The notes beneath the pieces are model-generated. The model made no database searches. It was given only the letters and a program-made list of their open reading frames with translations, and had not been told where the DNA came from. From assembly GCA_031772625.1 (NCBI GenBank), contig CM062816.1, positions 630,385,269 to 630,449,268 of the forward strand: a stretch of 64,000 bases of DNA. The letters run 5' to 3'. Source of the stretch: Pinus tabuliformis. Taxonomy: Eukaryota > Streptophyta > Pinopsida > Pinales > Pinaceae. Both the position numbers and the translations under genes were made by a program. Shown piece after piece: positions 1-10,309 of the stretch. The stretch's first letter is position 1. Each line of letters begins with the position of its first letter.

Positions 1-1320
1 AGGGTGTGGGCTTCCATAGTTGGTTCTCTCAAAAAGGCGGCGGTGGTTGATGTGTTGCTTGGGTGAGCTTTTTCGCTGGTGGTTGGGTCGAGGGAGTGGT
101 TGTGCGCGTGCCTGGTAGCTCAAACCTTCCGTGAGGCGAGATTATCGGGGTGCGGTCAAGTATGGGATGGATGAAGAGCGGTTCAACCCGTTGGGCTGGC
201 CACCCTAGTCCCTCCCGACCATTCCTTCGACATGCCCTCGCGGAAGGGTTGGGTGTCGAGCATGGAAAATTTTAGGGGCTAATGTTCGCCCAGTGGGCTA
301 ATTTTCCATGATTTTTCCACAAAAAAGATTCGCCAATTTCCAATTTTATAAAAGACGATTCGCCCAAATTTTAGAATACAAAATTATTTTACCTTTAAAA
401 TCGCCAACATTATAGAGAGACTATATATAAAATAATTATAAATTTGATTAATTTTACAAATATATCAATAAACATTTATAATTTGCATATTAGGGATTAG
501 TGAGATTCGCCAATGTTTTAAACTTCAAGAAAATTTTCCATCCTTAAAATTTTCCTTGGTGTCGAGGTAATGAAAAACCCATCCCTCGGTCTGAGCTCCA
601 TCGAGATCGCAATTTTCCCCGCCGACAGGCATGAGGGTGGCAATCTTATCTCGTGCCTTTGCCGTCGAGGGAATTCCTCATCCTCTCGTGACCCACTCCC
701 CTTCTGAGGGAAAAAGAAGTAGCGGGTCGTGTCTTTGTTCCTCCCTTTGGATTGTGGGTTTTTTGTGGGACTTGCGTCATTTCTTTGTTTCATGGTGTGC
801 GCTTTGCGAACGTCCCTCTCTCTAGTGGCCTTGCACCATCGATGTATTTGTGGCCCGCGACTTTCTCCAGCGTTGAGCGTCGGCCCGTGACAACTCCTCT
901 TTGGAGTTTGATTATTTGACCCCCGTTGACTCTCTCGCTGGAAAGGTTGTCGGGTGTTTTGTACACGGAGGGGTGCAAGAGCGGGGTGGGTTTGTGTTAT
1001 TGGCAGCGGTCTATTTGTCGTTTGAAGCCTTGTGCCGCTGGGTTGGGGGGCTGTGTGCCTCTCAGTGACGTGCTCCAGACACTGGTCTCATCGTGGCCCT
1101 TGTCTTTTCTATTGGTCAGTTTTAGGTTGTGATTTATTTGCTTGGTTGTTTGCTATGTTGTAAAGCTGGAAAGGGTGTTGTGTTGAATGCATGTGGGAGG
1201 GTGTGAAGAGGTGGGACGCTTTTTTGATTGGGTGCCTTGTTTGATTTCTTTTTGGTTAGCGGACATCTACTCGGCGTGCTGTTGAGCTTCTCTCTTTTCT
1301 TGGGATCTTTGTTTCTTTGG
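1..1320. other. GC/T-rich spacer-like DNA, no gene recognised
   Basis: No open frame here resembles a known protein. The first 240 bases and the stretch from 540 to 1320 are rich in G, C and T and look like spacer DNA. Bases 310-500 are AT-rich and contain recurring GATTCGCC words. One block at 185-230 already contains the GGCCACCCTAGTCC word that recurs in the tandem units further right. Composition would fit an rDNA intergenic spacer or external transcribed spacer relic, but I see no rRNA gene to anchor this, so that is a guess. Confidence 0.3.
261..310. repeat. Inverted repeat with 11-bp perfect arms
   Basis: CATGGAAAATT at 261-271 is the exact reverse complement of AATTTTCCATG at 300-310. 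The 28-base interior contains a second, weaker pair (AGGGGCTAA against CCCAGTGGGCTA). The transcript could fold into a hairpin. Function unknown. Confidence 0.6.
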
Positions 1321-1960
1321 TGTTGTTTTCTTCCCTTCTTCCTTTTGCCCCTAGCTTTACGGAGGAGAGGTGGGATTGTTGTGGATTGGTGTTCAGGAAG
1401 GACAAAAAGTAGTGCGAGTTCCTAGGGTGGCCACCCTAGTCCTTCTCGATCACCATCCCCTGCAGTTCCCCCCTTTTTCCGAAGGCGCGGGGTTTGGCCG
1501 GTAGCCACGTTTGATATCTCTTGCTTTCCTGTTGTTTTCTTCCCTTCTTGCTTTTGGCCCCTTGGCTTTATGGAGAAAAGGTGGGATTGTTGTGGATTGG
1601 TGTTCAGGAAGGACGAAAAGCAGTGCGAGTTCCGAGGGTGGCCACCCTAGTCCTTCTCGATCTCCGTCCCCTGCAGTTCGCCCCCTTTTTGGGAAGGCAC
1701 GGGGGTCAGGAAGCTTGTTCTATGTTTGAGCCTCCCCCTGTGAGCCGGTGGATGCGTTTGATATCTCTCTTTCTTTCATGTTGTTTTCTTCCCTTCTTCC
1801 TTTCGGCCCCTAGCTTTACGGAGAAAAGGTGGGATTGTTGTGGATTGGTGTTCGGGAAGGACGAAAAGCAGTGTGAGTTCCCAGGGTGGCCACCCTAGTC
1901 CTTCTCGATCACCGTCCCCTGTAGTTCCCCCCTTTTTGTGAAGGCACGGGGTTTGGACCA
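1321..1960. repeat. Three tandem units (~209 and ~249 bp spacing) with a palindromic core
   Basis: Units begin at about 1321, 1530 and 1779, each with TGTTGTTTTCTTCCCTTCTT, followed by a CTAGCTTTACGGAG-like segment, GGTGGGATTGTTGTGGATTGG, the palindrome AGGGTGGCCACCCT, and a CCTTCTCGATC..CCGTCCCCTG tail. Short open frames inside are by-products of the repeat and start and stop inconsistently, so I do not treat them as genes. Subrepeats of this size occur in plant rDNA spacers, but there is no flanking rRNA sequence here. Confidence 0.75.
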
Positions 1961-1974
1961 AAACTTAATTTTCC

Positions 1975-2194
1975 AACATCTACACACCTTTCCTTCTGTG
2001 AAAGTGCGTGTGTATGTTATACGCTCCTTTTGGTCTGCTAATCCGCATGTATACGCTTCTTTGTTAAGGTGAACTTGTGTATACCTATCTGATCATTAAT
2101 TATTTGCTATTGACTTGCTGCACTATGATATGTCATCTGAGTTAGTTTCCATCAAGGACAACACTTGTATCATACCTATATGATAATGCCAACA
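1975..2194 (-). mobile_element. Partial LTR of a SIRE/Maximus-like copia element
   Basis: Read on the minus strand, this starts TGTTGGCATTATCATATAGG directly after a GGGGGAGATTG polypurine tract. That is the junction typical of the 3' LTR of SIRE/Maximus-type Ty1/copia elements. The outer boundary is not visible, so the left coordinate is approximate. No gag or pol of this element is present. The family assignment rests on the junction alone. Confidence 0.5.
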
Positions 2195-2405
2195 ATCTCC
2201 CCCTTTGGACTTTATGGCAAGAACCACACCAAGTCACTCTCCCCCTTTGACATCAAGGGAAAACGGCGGACCATGATATTCTCTCCCTTTGATATACATT
2301 GTGTTGTCCATACTCCCCCTGAGTACTTGTTGAAATCTCTGATTGAGCTCCCCTTTTTTGTTCATGCTAAGATGTACCAATCCGTCCATGCTCCCCCTGA
2401 GCTTA
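2195..2405 (-). repeat. Array of polypurine-tract-like motifs beside the LTR
   Basis: On the plus strand CTCCCC words recur at about 2198, 2240, 2311, 2350 and 2391, with a weaker CTCTCCCTTTG at 2280. Several are followed by TTTGACATCAAG or TGAG. On the minus strand these read as GGGGGAG tracts, as in a polypurine tract. Multiple such tracts next to the 3' LTR are known from SIRE/Maximus elements. The frames spanning this stretch are not convincing proteins. Confidence 0.55.
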
Positions 2406-2821
2406 TGCAAAGTTTGCAAAAATATTTTTCAAAAGAATAACATCACTCATACATACGTCAATCTCCCAACCAAGTGTGGATACACCATTTTGACTCATCC
2501 ACCCAACCAAGTGGGGATATACAAGAAATACGCATTATTACATCATCCTTCCCATGCAAAGTGGGGTTACAAATTAGGTCTTTTCATTACCTTTACATCA
2601 AATTATACATGACTTTGTATAACAATGACCAGTAATCTAAACAAGACCATGATAGTCATCAACAACTATCATACACCATATATGATTTGCACCATAAGCA
2701 TCTCTCACCAGCATCCAGACCTGTAACCTGCAATACCAGATCTCGCACTTCATCGGATATTCATCACTTCCACACTCTGGCCTAATGAACTTCTCCTCCT
2801 TTTATAGTCTAAAGTATTACT

Positions 2822-2950
2822 CAATACCATGGACCAAAACCACTTAGACCCAATACCTTGGATGAAATACCTAGAGTCAATACCTCAGACGAGATACCAT
2901 GGACCAATACCATGGATCGAAATACCATGGACTAAATACCACAGACCAAA
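2822..2950. repeat. Minisatellite, ~12-16 bp unit around AATACCATGGACC
   Basis: About eight degenerate copies of (A)ATACCATGGACCAA run head to tail, with unit lengths varying between roughly 12 and 29 bases. The array ends at GACCAAAACATAGTTTTCCAACATG, which resembles GACCAAAACTTAATTTTCCAACATC at about 1956-1980. That suggests both points lie near related element ends. Confidence 0.7.
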
Positions 2951-3114
2951 ACATAGTTTTCCAACATGCTATCCGCTAATGGAGGCTCACTCATCATTGT
3001 GATTGAAAGAAAAACATACCACCTTCTTACCTTGATAACACTGATCACTGTTATCGAAAAAAAACGAAGCGATCTCGAACTCCACTTATGGTTAGTAAGG
3101 GGCCTATGACTCAA

Positions 3115-3413
3115 ACGAGGCCACCTTGAATAACGTCAACTTAAGGTTAATAAGGGGCCTTTCACTCTTGGGCAGTTATGTCCCAAAATAACTAACTCTT
3201 TAACAAATAAAATTAGAACATACTCTAAGCCCAATCCTTTCCAACTTAAATAAAAAAATTGTAATCTTGAAAATTAAAGATTAAAGATTATATTTATAAT
3301 AATTAAACCCATTATTTCTACATACTAGTAAGTAAGTAAATAAATAAATAAATATAAAATCTTTTTTGAAGCGAATAAAATTGAACACTCTTTCGAATAT
3401 TTCAGCAAATCCT
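3115..3413. other. 3' flank of the AP2/ERF gene, AT-rich
   Basis: No protein is recognised. The stretch includes a short TAAG/TAAA microsatellite near 3328-3352. If the AP2/ERF transcript is spliced, downstream exon sequence could lie here or further left, but I find no convincing one. Confidence 0.3.
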
Positions 3414-4202
3414 TCAGAAAAAAGACAGCGAAAGAAATTGACATTGCATACCTTTTGTGGGAGAGACCAATAAAGCTGGACGAGCAGTAGAGGTACCATC
3501 TGGAATGGTAACAGCAGCTTCTAATCCCTGATCCTTCCGCTTCGGCTGTACACTAACGTGTGGCGAAACTTCGAATCCCCGAACCTTATTACCCACACTA
3601 ATGAGCGGGGCTAACTCCTCTGCAGCCTTCCACCCTACATGCTTAATATTCTCGACAGTTTCTGAAGGAGAACAGCCTTTTAGTATGCTTTTGATGTGAA
3701 CAGAATATTCTGGAAAGTTCAAACGAGTAGCATTTGTGTCTCCCCTCAGGAGCAAGACGGCTGCGTCGAACGCAATTGCAGCCATCTCTGCGGTCGGAAA
3801 CGTTCCCAGATGGACCTGGCTTTTTCTTTCGTCCTGATGACCGTTATAAAAAACCCTAGAAATCCACTTTCCCCTAGGACGCGAAACACCTACGTATTTC
3901 CGTAAGGCTCCTCCGGTAGTGTTTGCATTATGATCTCCAGGGCCAATAGGGGCCTCTGTCTGATAGGGTTGCGGACTAATAGAGCTCCCATCACCATCAG
4001 CAGCCACGGCGTTTCCTACCTCTCCAATCTTCATGGGTTGAAGAGCAGATGAGCCCCCATCGTTATCATTGTTCTGCCGATCTCCAGAAGAAAGGTTGAA
4101 AGCACCGTGCGACATATCTCTACTAGAACAGTTCAATGCACTCTGCGATATGTCTCCACCAGAGAGGTTGAAATAGCTGTGCGGGATAGCTCCGCGGTCC
4201 AT
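3414..4202 (-). CDS. AP2/ERF-domain transcription factor (divergent), 262 codons
   Basis: Probable nuclear DNA-binding regulator. One AP2/ERF domain lies at residues ~102-167. Visible signatures are YVGV (103-106), GKWISRV (111-117), VHLGTF (130-135), the amphipathic helix AEMAAIAFDAAVLLLRG (138-154) and LNFP (161-164). The segment between the second and third strands carries extra residues (GHQDERKSQ), unlike typical ERF or DREB proteins, so I do not assign a subgroup. Residues 5-41 hold three imperfect ~12-residue repeats ending in SGGD, SSRD and SSGD. An in-frame TAG a few codons upstream supports this ATG. The ORF runs past VSPTK into a low-complexity tail, and AAAG|GTATGC at ~3452 looks like a splice donor. 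The true C-terminus may therefore be on another exon. It is the only host-type gene found in the window. Confidence 0.8.
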   Translation of the reverse strand: MDRGAIPHSYFNLSGGDISQSALNCSSRDMSHGAFNLSSGDRQNNDNDGGSSALQPMKIGEVGNAVAADGDGSSISPQPYQTEAPIGPGDHNANTTGGALRKYVGVSRPRGKWISRVFYNGHQDERKSQVHLGTFPTAEMAAIAFDAAVLLLRGDTNATRLNFPEYSVHIKSILKGCSPSETVENIKHVGWKAAEELAPLISVGNKVRGFEVSPHVSVQPKRKDQGLEAAVTIPDGTSTARPALLVSPTKGMQCQFLSLSFF

Positions 4203-4410
4203 GTTCGAATCGCTGGGCTAGTTCTCCCAGGAATGTGCAGCGTATAAATTCTATGGAATAACAAAGAATCAAGTAGGGTATCTGGTGACGAAGTGCAAAA
4301 TTCAGACAATGCACCATTCACAATAATACCCCGAACACTTGAAGAAAGCTAACTCGCTTCTTTGTGAAACAGTTTGTGCAGAATGTATAGTCTGAGGTTA
4401 TCTTACATGT

Positions 4411-4430
4411 GATTATATATATAAAAGGGT
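4411..4430 (-). promoter_or_regulatory. Probable TATA box of the AP2/ERF gene
   Basis: On the minus strand this reads ACCCTTTTATATATATAATC, about 210 bases upstream of the ATG at 4202. Position and sequence suit a plant core promoter. The transcription start is not determined. Confidence 0.5.
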
Positions 4431-4512
4431 TTGCGACCTACTTTTCCCTTGTTTGACACGTTGTCACTTTCATATTTTTTTTTGGGGGTGGGGCGGGCAG
4501 GGGGTTGGGGAG

Positions 4513-4844
4513 GTGAAACGTCCTTAAAAAATGGAGGGCAATGAGAACAAGGACTTTACACACCGGGATTTAGGGTTAGACTCTCGACGCTCAGGGTGTG
4601 GAAACTTAAATTTTATTGAAGTGCGATATGGCCGGTTGAATTTAGTTTAATACATGTAACAAATATTTATATTTTTTGGTGAAACATCCTTATAAAATGG
4701 AGGGCAATGAGAATAAGGATTCTGCAGACCAGGATTTACGGTTAGATTCTCGATGCTAGGTATGGAGGCTTAAATTTTATTTATGTAGAGATATGGCGGG
4801 TTGAATTTAGTTTAATAAAGGTAACAAATATTTTGAGTCGGGAT
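4513..4844. repeat. Tandem duplication, 166-bp period
   Basis: GTGAAACRTCCTTAWAAAATGGAGGGCAATGAGAA and the sequence after it occur at ~4513-4678 and again at ~4679-4844, including TTAAATTTTATT and GGTTGAATTTAGTTTAATA. The copies have diverged moderately, so the duplication is not recent. Confidence 0.8.
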
Positions 4845-4891
4845 GTGTAGGTTTAAATTCTCGAGGTTAAAGGATGGGTTGAACTTGTTAC

Positions 4892-4973
4892 GTATTAAGT
4901 GACTATCATAAATGAACTACTGGGCTTATTATGTATTAACTGACTATCATAAATGAACTATTGGGCTTAGAAA
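4892..4973. repeat. Tandem duplication, 41-bp period
   Basis: GTATTAAGTGACTATCATAAATGAACTACTGGGCTTA is repeated immediately with few changes (second copy from 4933). No coding potential. Confidence 0.85.
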
Positions 4974-5989
4974 GTGATCGAAAGGGCGAGTTCAATTTTC
5001 TATGTATTAACTGGATTGCCAGAGGAACTTTTTGGCTTACAATTGGTTACTAATCGAATCATAATTAATATTTTTACTTTTAATATATAATATATTATTA
5101 TTATTGTTATAATTAATACTTTTATTTTTAATATATAATAAATTATTATTATTATTATATTTATAAATATAGGTATAGGTGTTTCGGAAATTCATTAATG
5201 GATTAGTGATTTAAATTATTTGTTTAATTAATATGTGTTTAAATATTGTTTTAATTTTTTTTAATTATTGATAAATAAATTTTAATTAATTATTATTATA
5301 TTTAGCATAGTTATTTAGATGAAATAAGAATTTATTAAAATTTGGTAATATATTTTTTTGTAAAAATGTGATTTTTTCTTATTTAAAATATAATTTTCAA
5401 TGTACAACACGATGAAAAATCTTTGGGTCACACATTAAACAATTTAAACTCAAGTTTTTAAAAATCTCATTAACATTTGGATTAAAATTAACTAGAAAAA
5501 TTGTAGTGAAAATGTCATTTCGTGTATAAGTTAGACTATGGGATTATATTTTAGTAAATTGCAAATATTATAAATAGTTAAAAATAAATCACTAACCTCT
5601 TTTTTGTTATCAACATTTATGTGATTTGTGGGATTATTTTTCAATTATGGAGTTGTGACTCAAGGTAGGTGGGAAACTATGTGGTTTATAACTAATATAA
5701 ATGTTTTCACTTTATTATTAATAGTTAAATAATAACTAATAATTGGACCTAATGTTGCAAAGGAAACATTGTAAGGCGGTAACATAGGAGATCAAAAATT
5801 AAGAGATTTGGTTACCCAAGGACGAGGAACACCTAAAACGTTATATTGTCCACACGGAACTATGGGACATCCATGTACAGAGGTCCACATGCTACTCTAA
5901 GGGGTTACTTGTAACTTGTATGTCATATGAGAAGAAGAAGCACCGCCTGGTGACTGAAAAATGCATGTCATCATTCTCAAAGAGTCTAG
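4974..5989. other. AT-rich intergenic DNA
   Basis: TTAATATATAATAxATTATTATTATT runs at ~5080-5160 and poly-A/T-rich sequence follow one another. I see no gene, LTR junction or RNA gene here. Confidence 0.5.
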
Positions 5990-6510
5990 ACAACTCTCGT
6001 TTTATACAAACTTATTGGTTCCTAATTGGAAACATCCACATTAAATTTAAGCTACAATGACCACAAAGAACAATGAAATGGAGTCATGGACCAATTTTTA
6101 CTGGGTGAAGGTATTAGTCGAAGTAGACTACTTCACTACTTCATATTTTATGTCATTCATGAGTAGTAAACAAACAAATTCAAACATAAAGTCCATTGTT
6201 TATCCATACAAATACAAAAATTTCTAAAACATTGTCAAGATTAAGTAAAGGACATGGAAAAACACACTAAGTCAAAATCATCCACATGATGTATGGTCTA
6301 ACAATTCACAAGAATGTATCAATCACCAATATGATCACACTTAATTGTTGATTTAATTGGGTTTAAACAACAAATAATGCTTAAATGCACATGCATGTGT
6401 TTGTGAGAGAGAGAGAACGAGATAAATAGCTTGATGGAATCATGAAAGAACACTTCATATCATAAAATATAACTTTCAATTGAATCAGTATAATATTATC
6501 TAGTAACAAC
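5990..6510. repeat. Segmental duplication, copy 1
   Basis: This aligns with 7200-7742 at an offset of about 1210 bases. Shared anchors include CATCCACATTAAA, CTACAATGACCAC, AAGAACAATGAAATG, CATATTTTATGTCA and GGTTTAAACAACAAATAAT. Copy 1 has only six GA dinucleotides (6405-6416) where copy 2 has 26. Copy 1 continues past AGTAACAAC into other sequence, while copy 2 stops there at an LTR boundary. Confidence 0.8.
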
Positions 6511-7199
6511 AATTGACATTAACAATAATTCTAGACTTAAAGAAAGGTGTCTTGGCTAAAGTTTCAACGTTATTTGACTAGACCTTTTCATCCTAGATAG
6601 GAGCAAGGTAATGAAATTTCAAAATATTTACATATGTTAATTTAAGGACTTCATCCTTTCAAACTATGATGTTTCTCGAAACAGAAATTATAATTTTCAC
6701 AAACTATGTCATGGACAAGATGCATTTAGCACAATGATAATTGTGTAGACTTGGATGAAATAGCAACATCACAATATGTAGAAGCATTTTCCTTTGTATT
6801 TCCTGAAACAACAATATCTGAATCTTGTTCGGAGTTGTTAGGCTCTCTTGACGGTTGATCTCTACTCTTTGTAATTTCCAGTGTGGGTTTCGAAATGGAC
6901 TGAACATGTGCAATTGTTGGGGGACAACCTCTAAGATATGGATCCACTGGTATGTTTGAAAGGTAAGAGGCTAACAAACTATAAGAAATACTTGTCGTCG
7001 GATGATCTAACTTGCATGTCAGTACAAAATTACATATACCATAGTGGATTTAATGGGTGCATGTTGCTTGCATCTTAATATGAAAACAAACAAAAATGCA
7101 TAATAAGTAACATGAATTGAAATAAAATTTTGAAGAAATTACATGAAACTTCTCAAAATATTTCATTTATTACAAAACTTGAGTTCTTTGATATCAAAT
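6511..7199. other. Sequence between the duplication copies, no gene recognised
   Basis: A minus-strand open frame of 83 codons (6726-6977) is the longest. It has no motif I know and no clear promoter or partner exon, so I do not call it a gene. Confidence 0.3.
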
Positions 7200-7596
7200 A
7201 AATCTCGTTCGGGTAAAACGTTATGGGTTTGTAATATGAAAGCATCCACATTAAAGCTAGGCTACAATACAATGACCACTAAGAACAATGAAATGAAGAC
7301 TTGTATAAATATTTATTAGGTGATGGAATCTATTGAAGCCTACTACTCCATATTTTATGTCACTCATGAGTAATAAATAGGCATATTCAAGCATAAATTC
7401 GATTTTCGTTAATAAAAATACAAATTTTCAAAAACATTGTTAATTTCAAGCAAAAGACATCGAAAAATGCACTAAATCCAAATCGTACAGATGATGTATG
7501 TTGTAAAACTTCACCTGAATGTAACAATCACCAGTCTCATGACATTGAAAATGTTTATTTAATTAGGTTTAAACAACAAATAATTAACAAATGCAC

Positions 7597-7652
<56 letters not shown>

Positions 7653-7742
7653 TGATACCTTGATGGCCTTGGTGAATCATGACAGAGACGTTCACATCAT
7701 AAAAGACAACTTTCATTTGAATTAGGATTATCTATTAACAAC
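7200..7742. repeat. Segmental duplication, copy 2, cut by an LTR
   Basis: Copy 2 of the 5990-6510 segment. It contains the expanded GA microsatellite. Its alignment to copy 1 ends exactly at 7742 (ATTAACAAC), one base before the LTR start TGTTATAG, which is independent support for that LTR boundary. Confidence 0.8.
7599..7650. repeat. (GA)26 microsatellite
   Basis: An uninterrupted GA tract of 52 bases inside duplication copy 2. The matching position in copy 1 (6405-6416) has six units. Confidence 0.98.
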
Positions 7743-8685
7743 TGTTATAGGCCATTTTGTCATGTATGATTAGTAAGCATCCTAATGGGATCAATCAACA
7801 TCATATTCTCCCTTGTTACCATCTTTCACAAAGCCCTAAGCATGCTCCCTTCATCCCCCACGATTTCAGCCTTAAACTGCTTCATTTGAGCAATGTTGAG
7901 GACCATCGCTCTTGATAAGGCTACCTGGGTGTGTTCACCTACAAGTTGCTCCATTACGGCCTGTGTTGGTCACCAACATGTTTCTCCCCTTTAGCTTTGA
8001 TAAAACATTTAGATCCTATCCTATCATAATTTGGAGTTTTCTCCACTTATCCTTTGCTCTTATCCCTCCATCAAAGGTGGATCTAAAACCTTAGATTGGT
8101 AATTGGATAAGAACTCCCAACTTACCCTACTTCTCTATATATTCCCAACATTCTATGTGGTTTAGTGTTGGATTTTAGAGAACAATTATGCCCTTATGTT
8201 CCTGTAGTGAGTGGTCATCATATCATGCATTTCGGGTGATTGAAGGTGCATATTGTGACAAGGAAAGCATAAGTCAATAATTTGGAGGAGCTCTTCTATG
8301 AGATCAACTTATACTTATAATCGTAATCTCCTTCCATTTATATTAGTGCAAAAAATTCATTATTTTCTTATACGTTATGTTGTTATTTCATATATTTCAA
8401 TACCGTGTTTATCTATTGAATGAATTATTTAGACGATACTGCATAGGTCCTGCAGTTTCTCAGCTTGTGTTATCTCACTGTGCAGGTTCTAATTTTCAAA
8501 TTCAAGGCTAGTATTGGAGCATCCAAGCTAAAGGAGCAAAGTGTGCAAATGGTTCTAGTTAGGCCTCACTCCATCATTTATTTAATTTAAGGAAAATCAT
8601 TGTACCCCTTATCTCCCTGTTGTTCTAGGTTAGCCATCAACGTAAGGGATATACTTTTGTTCAAAATCGTAAATCCTCTATAACA
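7743..8685 (+). repeat. 5' LTR of element G (943 bp)
   Basis: It starts TGTTATAGGCCATTTTGT, resembling the element D LTR start TGTTATAGACATTTTTGT, and ends CTATAACA. The left edge coincides with the break in a segmental duplication and the right edge is followed by a primer-binding-site-like sequence. The partner LTR was not found. Confidence 0.65.
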
Positions 8686-8709
8686 AATTGGTGACCATAC
8701 TCGGGAATG
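8686..8709 (+). other. Primer-binding-site-like sequence of element G
   Basis: After a three-base spacer (AAT) comes TGGTGACCATACTCGGGAATG, a degraded relative of TGGCGACTCCGCTGGGGATCG in element D. The spacer length is also three bases in D and E. Confidence 0.6.
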
Positions 8710-10309
8710 GAGTATTACCTTGGTGGTTTCCTTATCCCTTGTGTTTGATTACCTCCTTGACTAAACTTTATTGTATCATCCAACAAAGAAGAAACCTAGG
8801 AAGTGATTTCATTGAGCCTTCTTTGCAATTCCTCTTTTCCAAGTCGAATGAACCCCTTCTGTGTCTGACATAGCATTGCACCTCAGCCAAGCTCACTTCG
8901 TACCGACGTTGTAACGCATTGGTGCCTCTTGTGCACTAGCATCAGTTCTTGTTTTTGCATAATTTTTTCTTTCGTTCTTGAGCCTCTCTTTTGTGAGCCT
9001 ACTTCCAATTGAAATTCCCTAAGTCTTGAGTGTCTTGTGGTCTCTCTCAATCCTCCATTTAGTTTTCATTTTTGTTGTTTTCTTTTCGTAAGAATTGGTT
9101 TTGATTTTTATTTTTTCTTATCATTTGGTCGCTTGCAAATGATTTTGTTTATTGTTGATCGCTTAGATGATTCCTTGCTTTAGTCCCCATTCTGAAAAGT
9201 GTAATTGAATCATTAATTGAACATTTGCATATTACTTTTCTTCATTTCAAAAATTGTGTTGAAAAGAAAAATCTATATTCATTTACATCTAGGTTTTGTC
9301 CATGAAATTGGACCTCCCTAGTGTGAAATTGCATATTTTTTCTTTCATTTTTACAATGAGTATTAATCGAATTTGAATGTAATCTCTTTTAATTTTTGGA
9401 ATATTCACCCAATTTCACTTTGAGAACTCTGTTTCGAGGACTTATCTTGCATATATCACATTTTCATAGTTAGAATTATCATTTTCACAACATGAAAGGA
9501 AAGTGTTCATAGATTACATTGACATAGTTTTTAGGGGAATCATGCATAGATTACAATGCACAGTTTGACACCTTTTAATCCTTTGAATTGAATTGGAATA
9601 GTGAAATTGAAATATCTAGTTAGGAAGCTCTTGTTGGCTGCATATTTGATTGTTGCATCATTGTTTTCACCTCTTCCCTACACTAGATAACTTTCATCGA
9701 AATTGAAAAGAGTTATTTTTTTCATATTAGTTGCATCATAGGTGTGTTCAGGTGACATCGATTTTTGAGCCTTGAAACTGAAACATAATTCAAGATCAAC
9801 TTTAAAATTCATCTCAATTAACCTAAGGAGCATTTGAAACTTAATGACACACATAGAGGTATAGGCTAGAGATGTGTTCCAGTGTCGTTAAATGTAGGAT
9901 TTGTCGTTGTTTTCCAATGTTGTATTTGAGGGGTGAAATCATGTTCCACATACGTGACTGCATAAGATCATTCTCCACGCACCTTTTGGTATATCAGATG
10001 GCTCTCCACACCTGGTAAGTATATGCAAATGCTCTCATTTAATGGTTGTGCATTAGAACATAGGTAATTGATATGACTGCACTGTATACCGTGATACACT
10101 AAAAAAAACATTCAGATAGATTGCCTACATGTATGTTCAGTCCTTAGTTCACCAAGGTGTATATTGTAGTTTAAGGTTTCCTTGTAAACCTTTATGCCTA
10201 GTTACCCCTTTGTTTTTCCTATGTTTCTAATTTACAAAATAAATTAATTAACTACGGAACAACATCCTCCCCATGAAACAACTCCTTAGTGGATCTTAGG
10301 TTGAGACTA
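8710..10309 (+). other. Leader of element G
   Basis: Long untranslated leader between the primer-binding site and the gag start. No gene is recognised. The equivalent leaders of E and D are ~1.7 kb as well. Confidence 0.5.

Noticed and set aside
1228..1898. Several 65-125 codon open frames sharing a GGIVVDWCSGRTKSSASS-like peptide
   Set aside because: They arise from the tandem repeat, occur in different frames, and have no consistent start or homologue.
1..1960. Annotation as rDNA intergenic spacer
   Set aside because: Composition and subrepeats fit, but no 18S, 25S or transcription-start sequence is recognisable, so I leave it as spacer-like.
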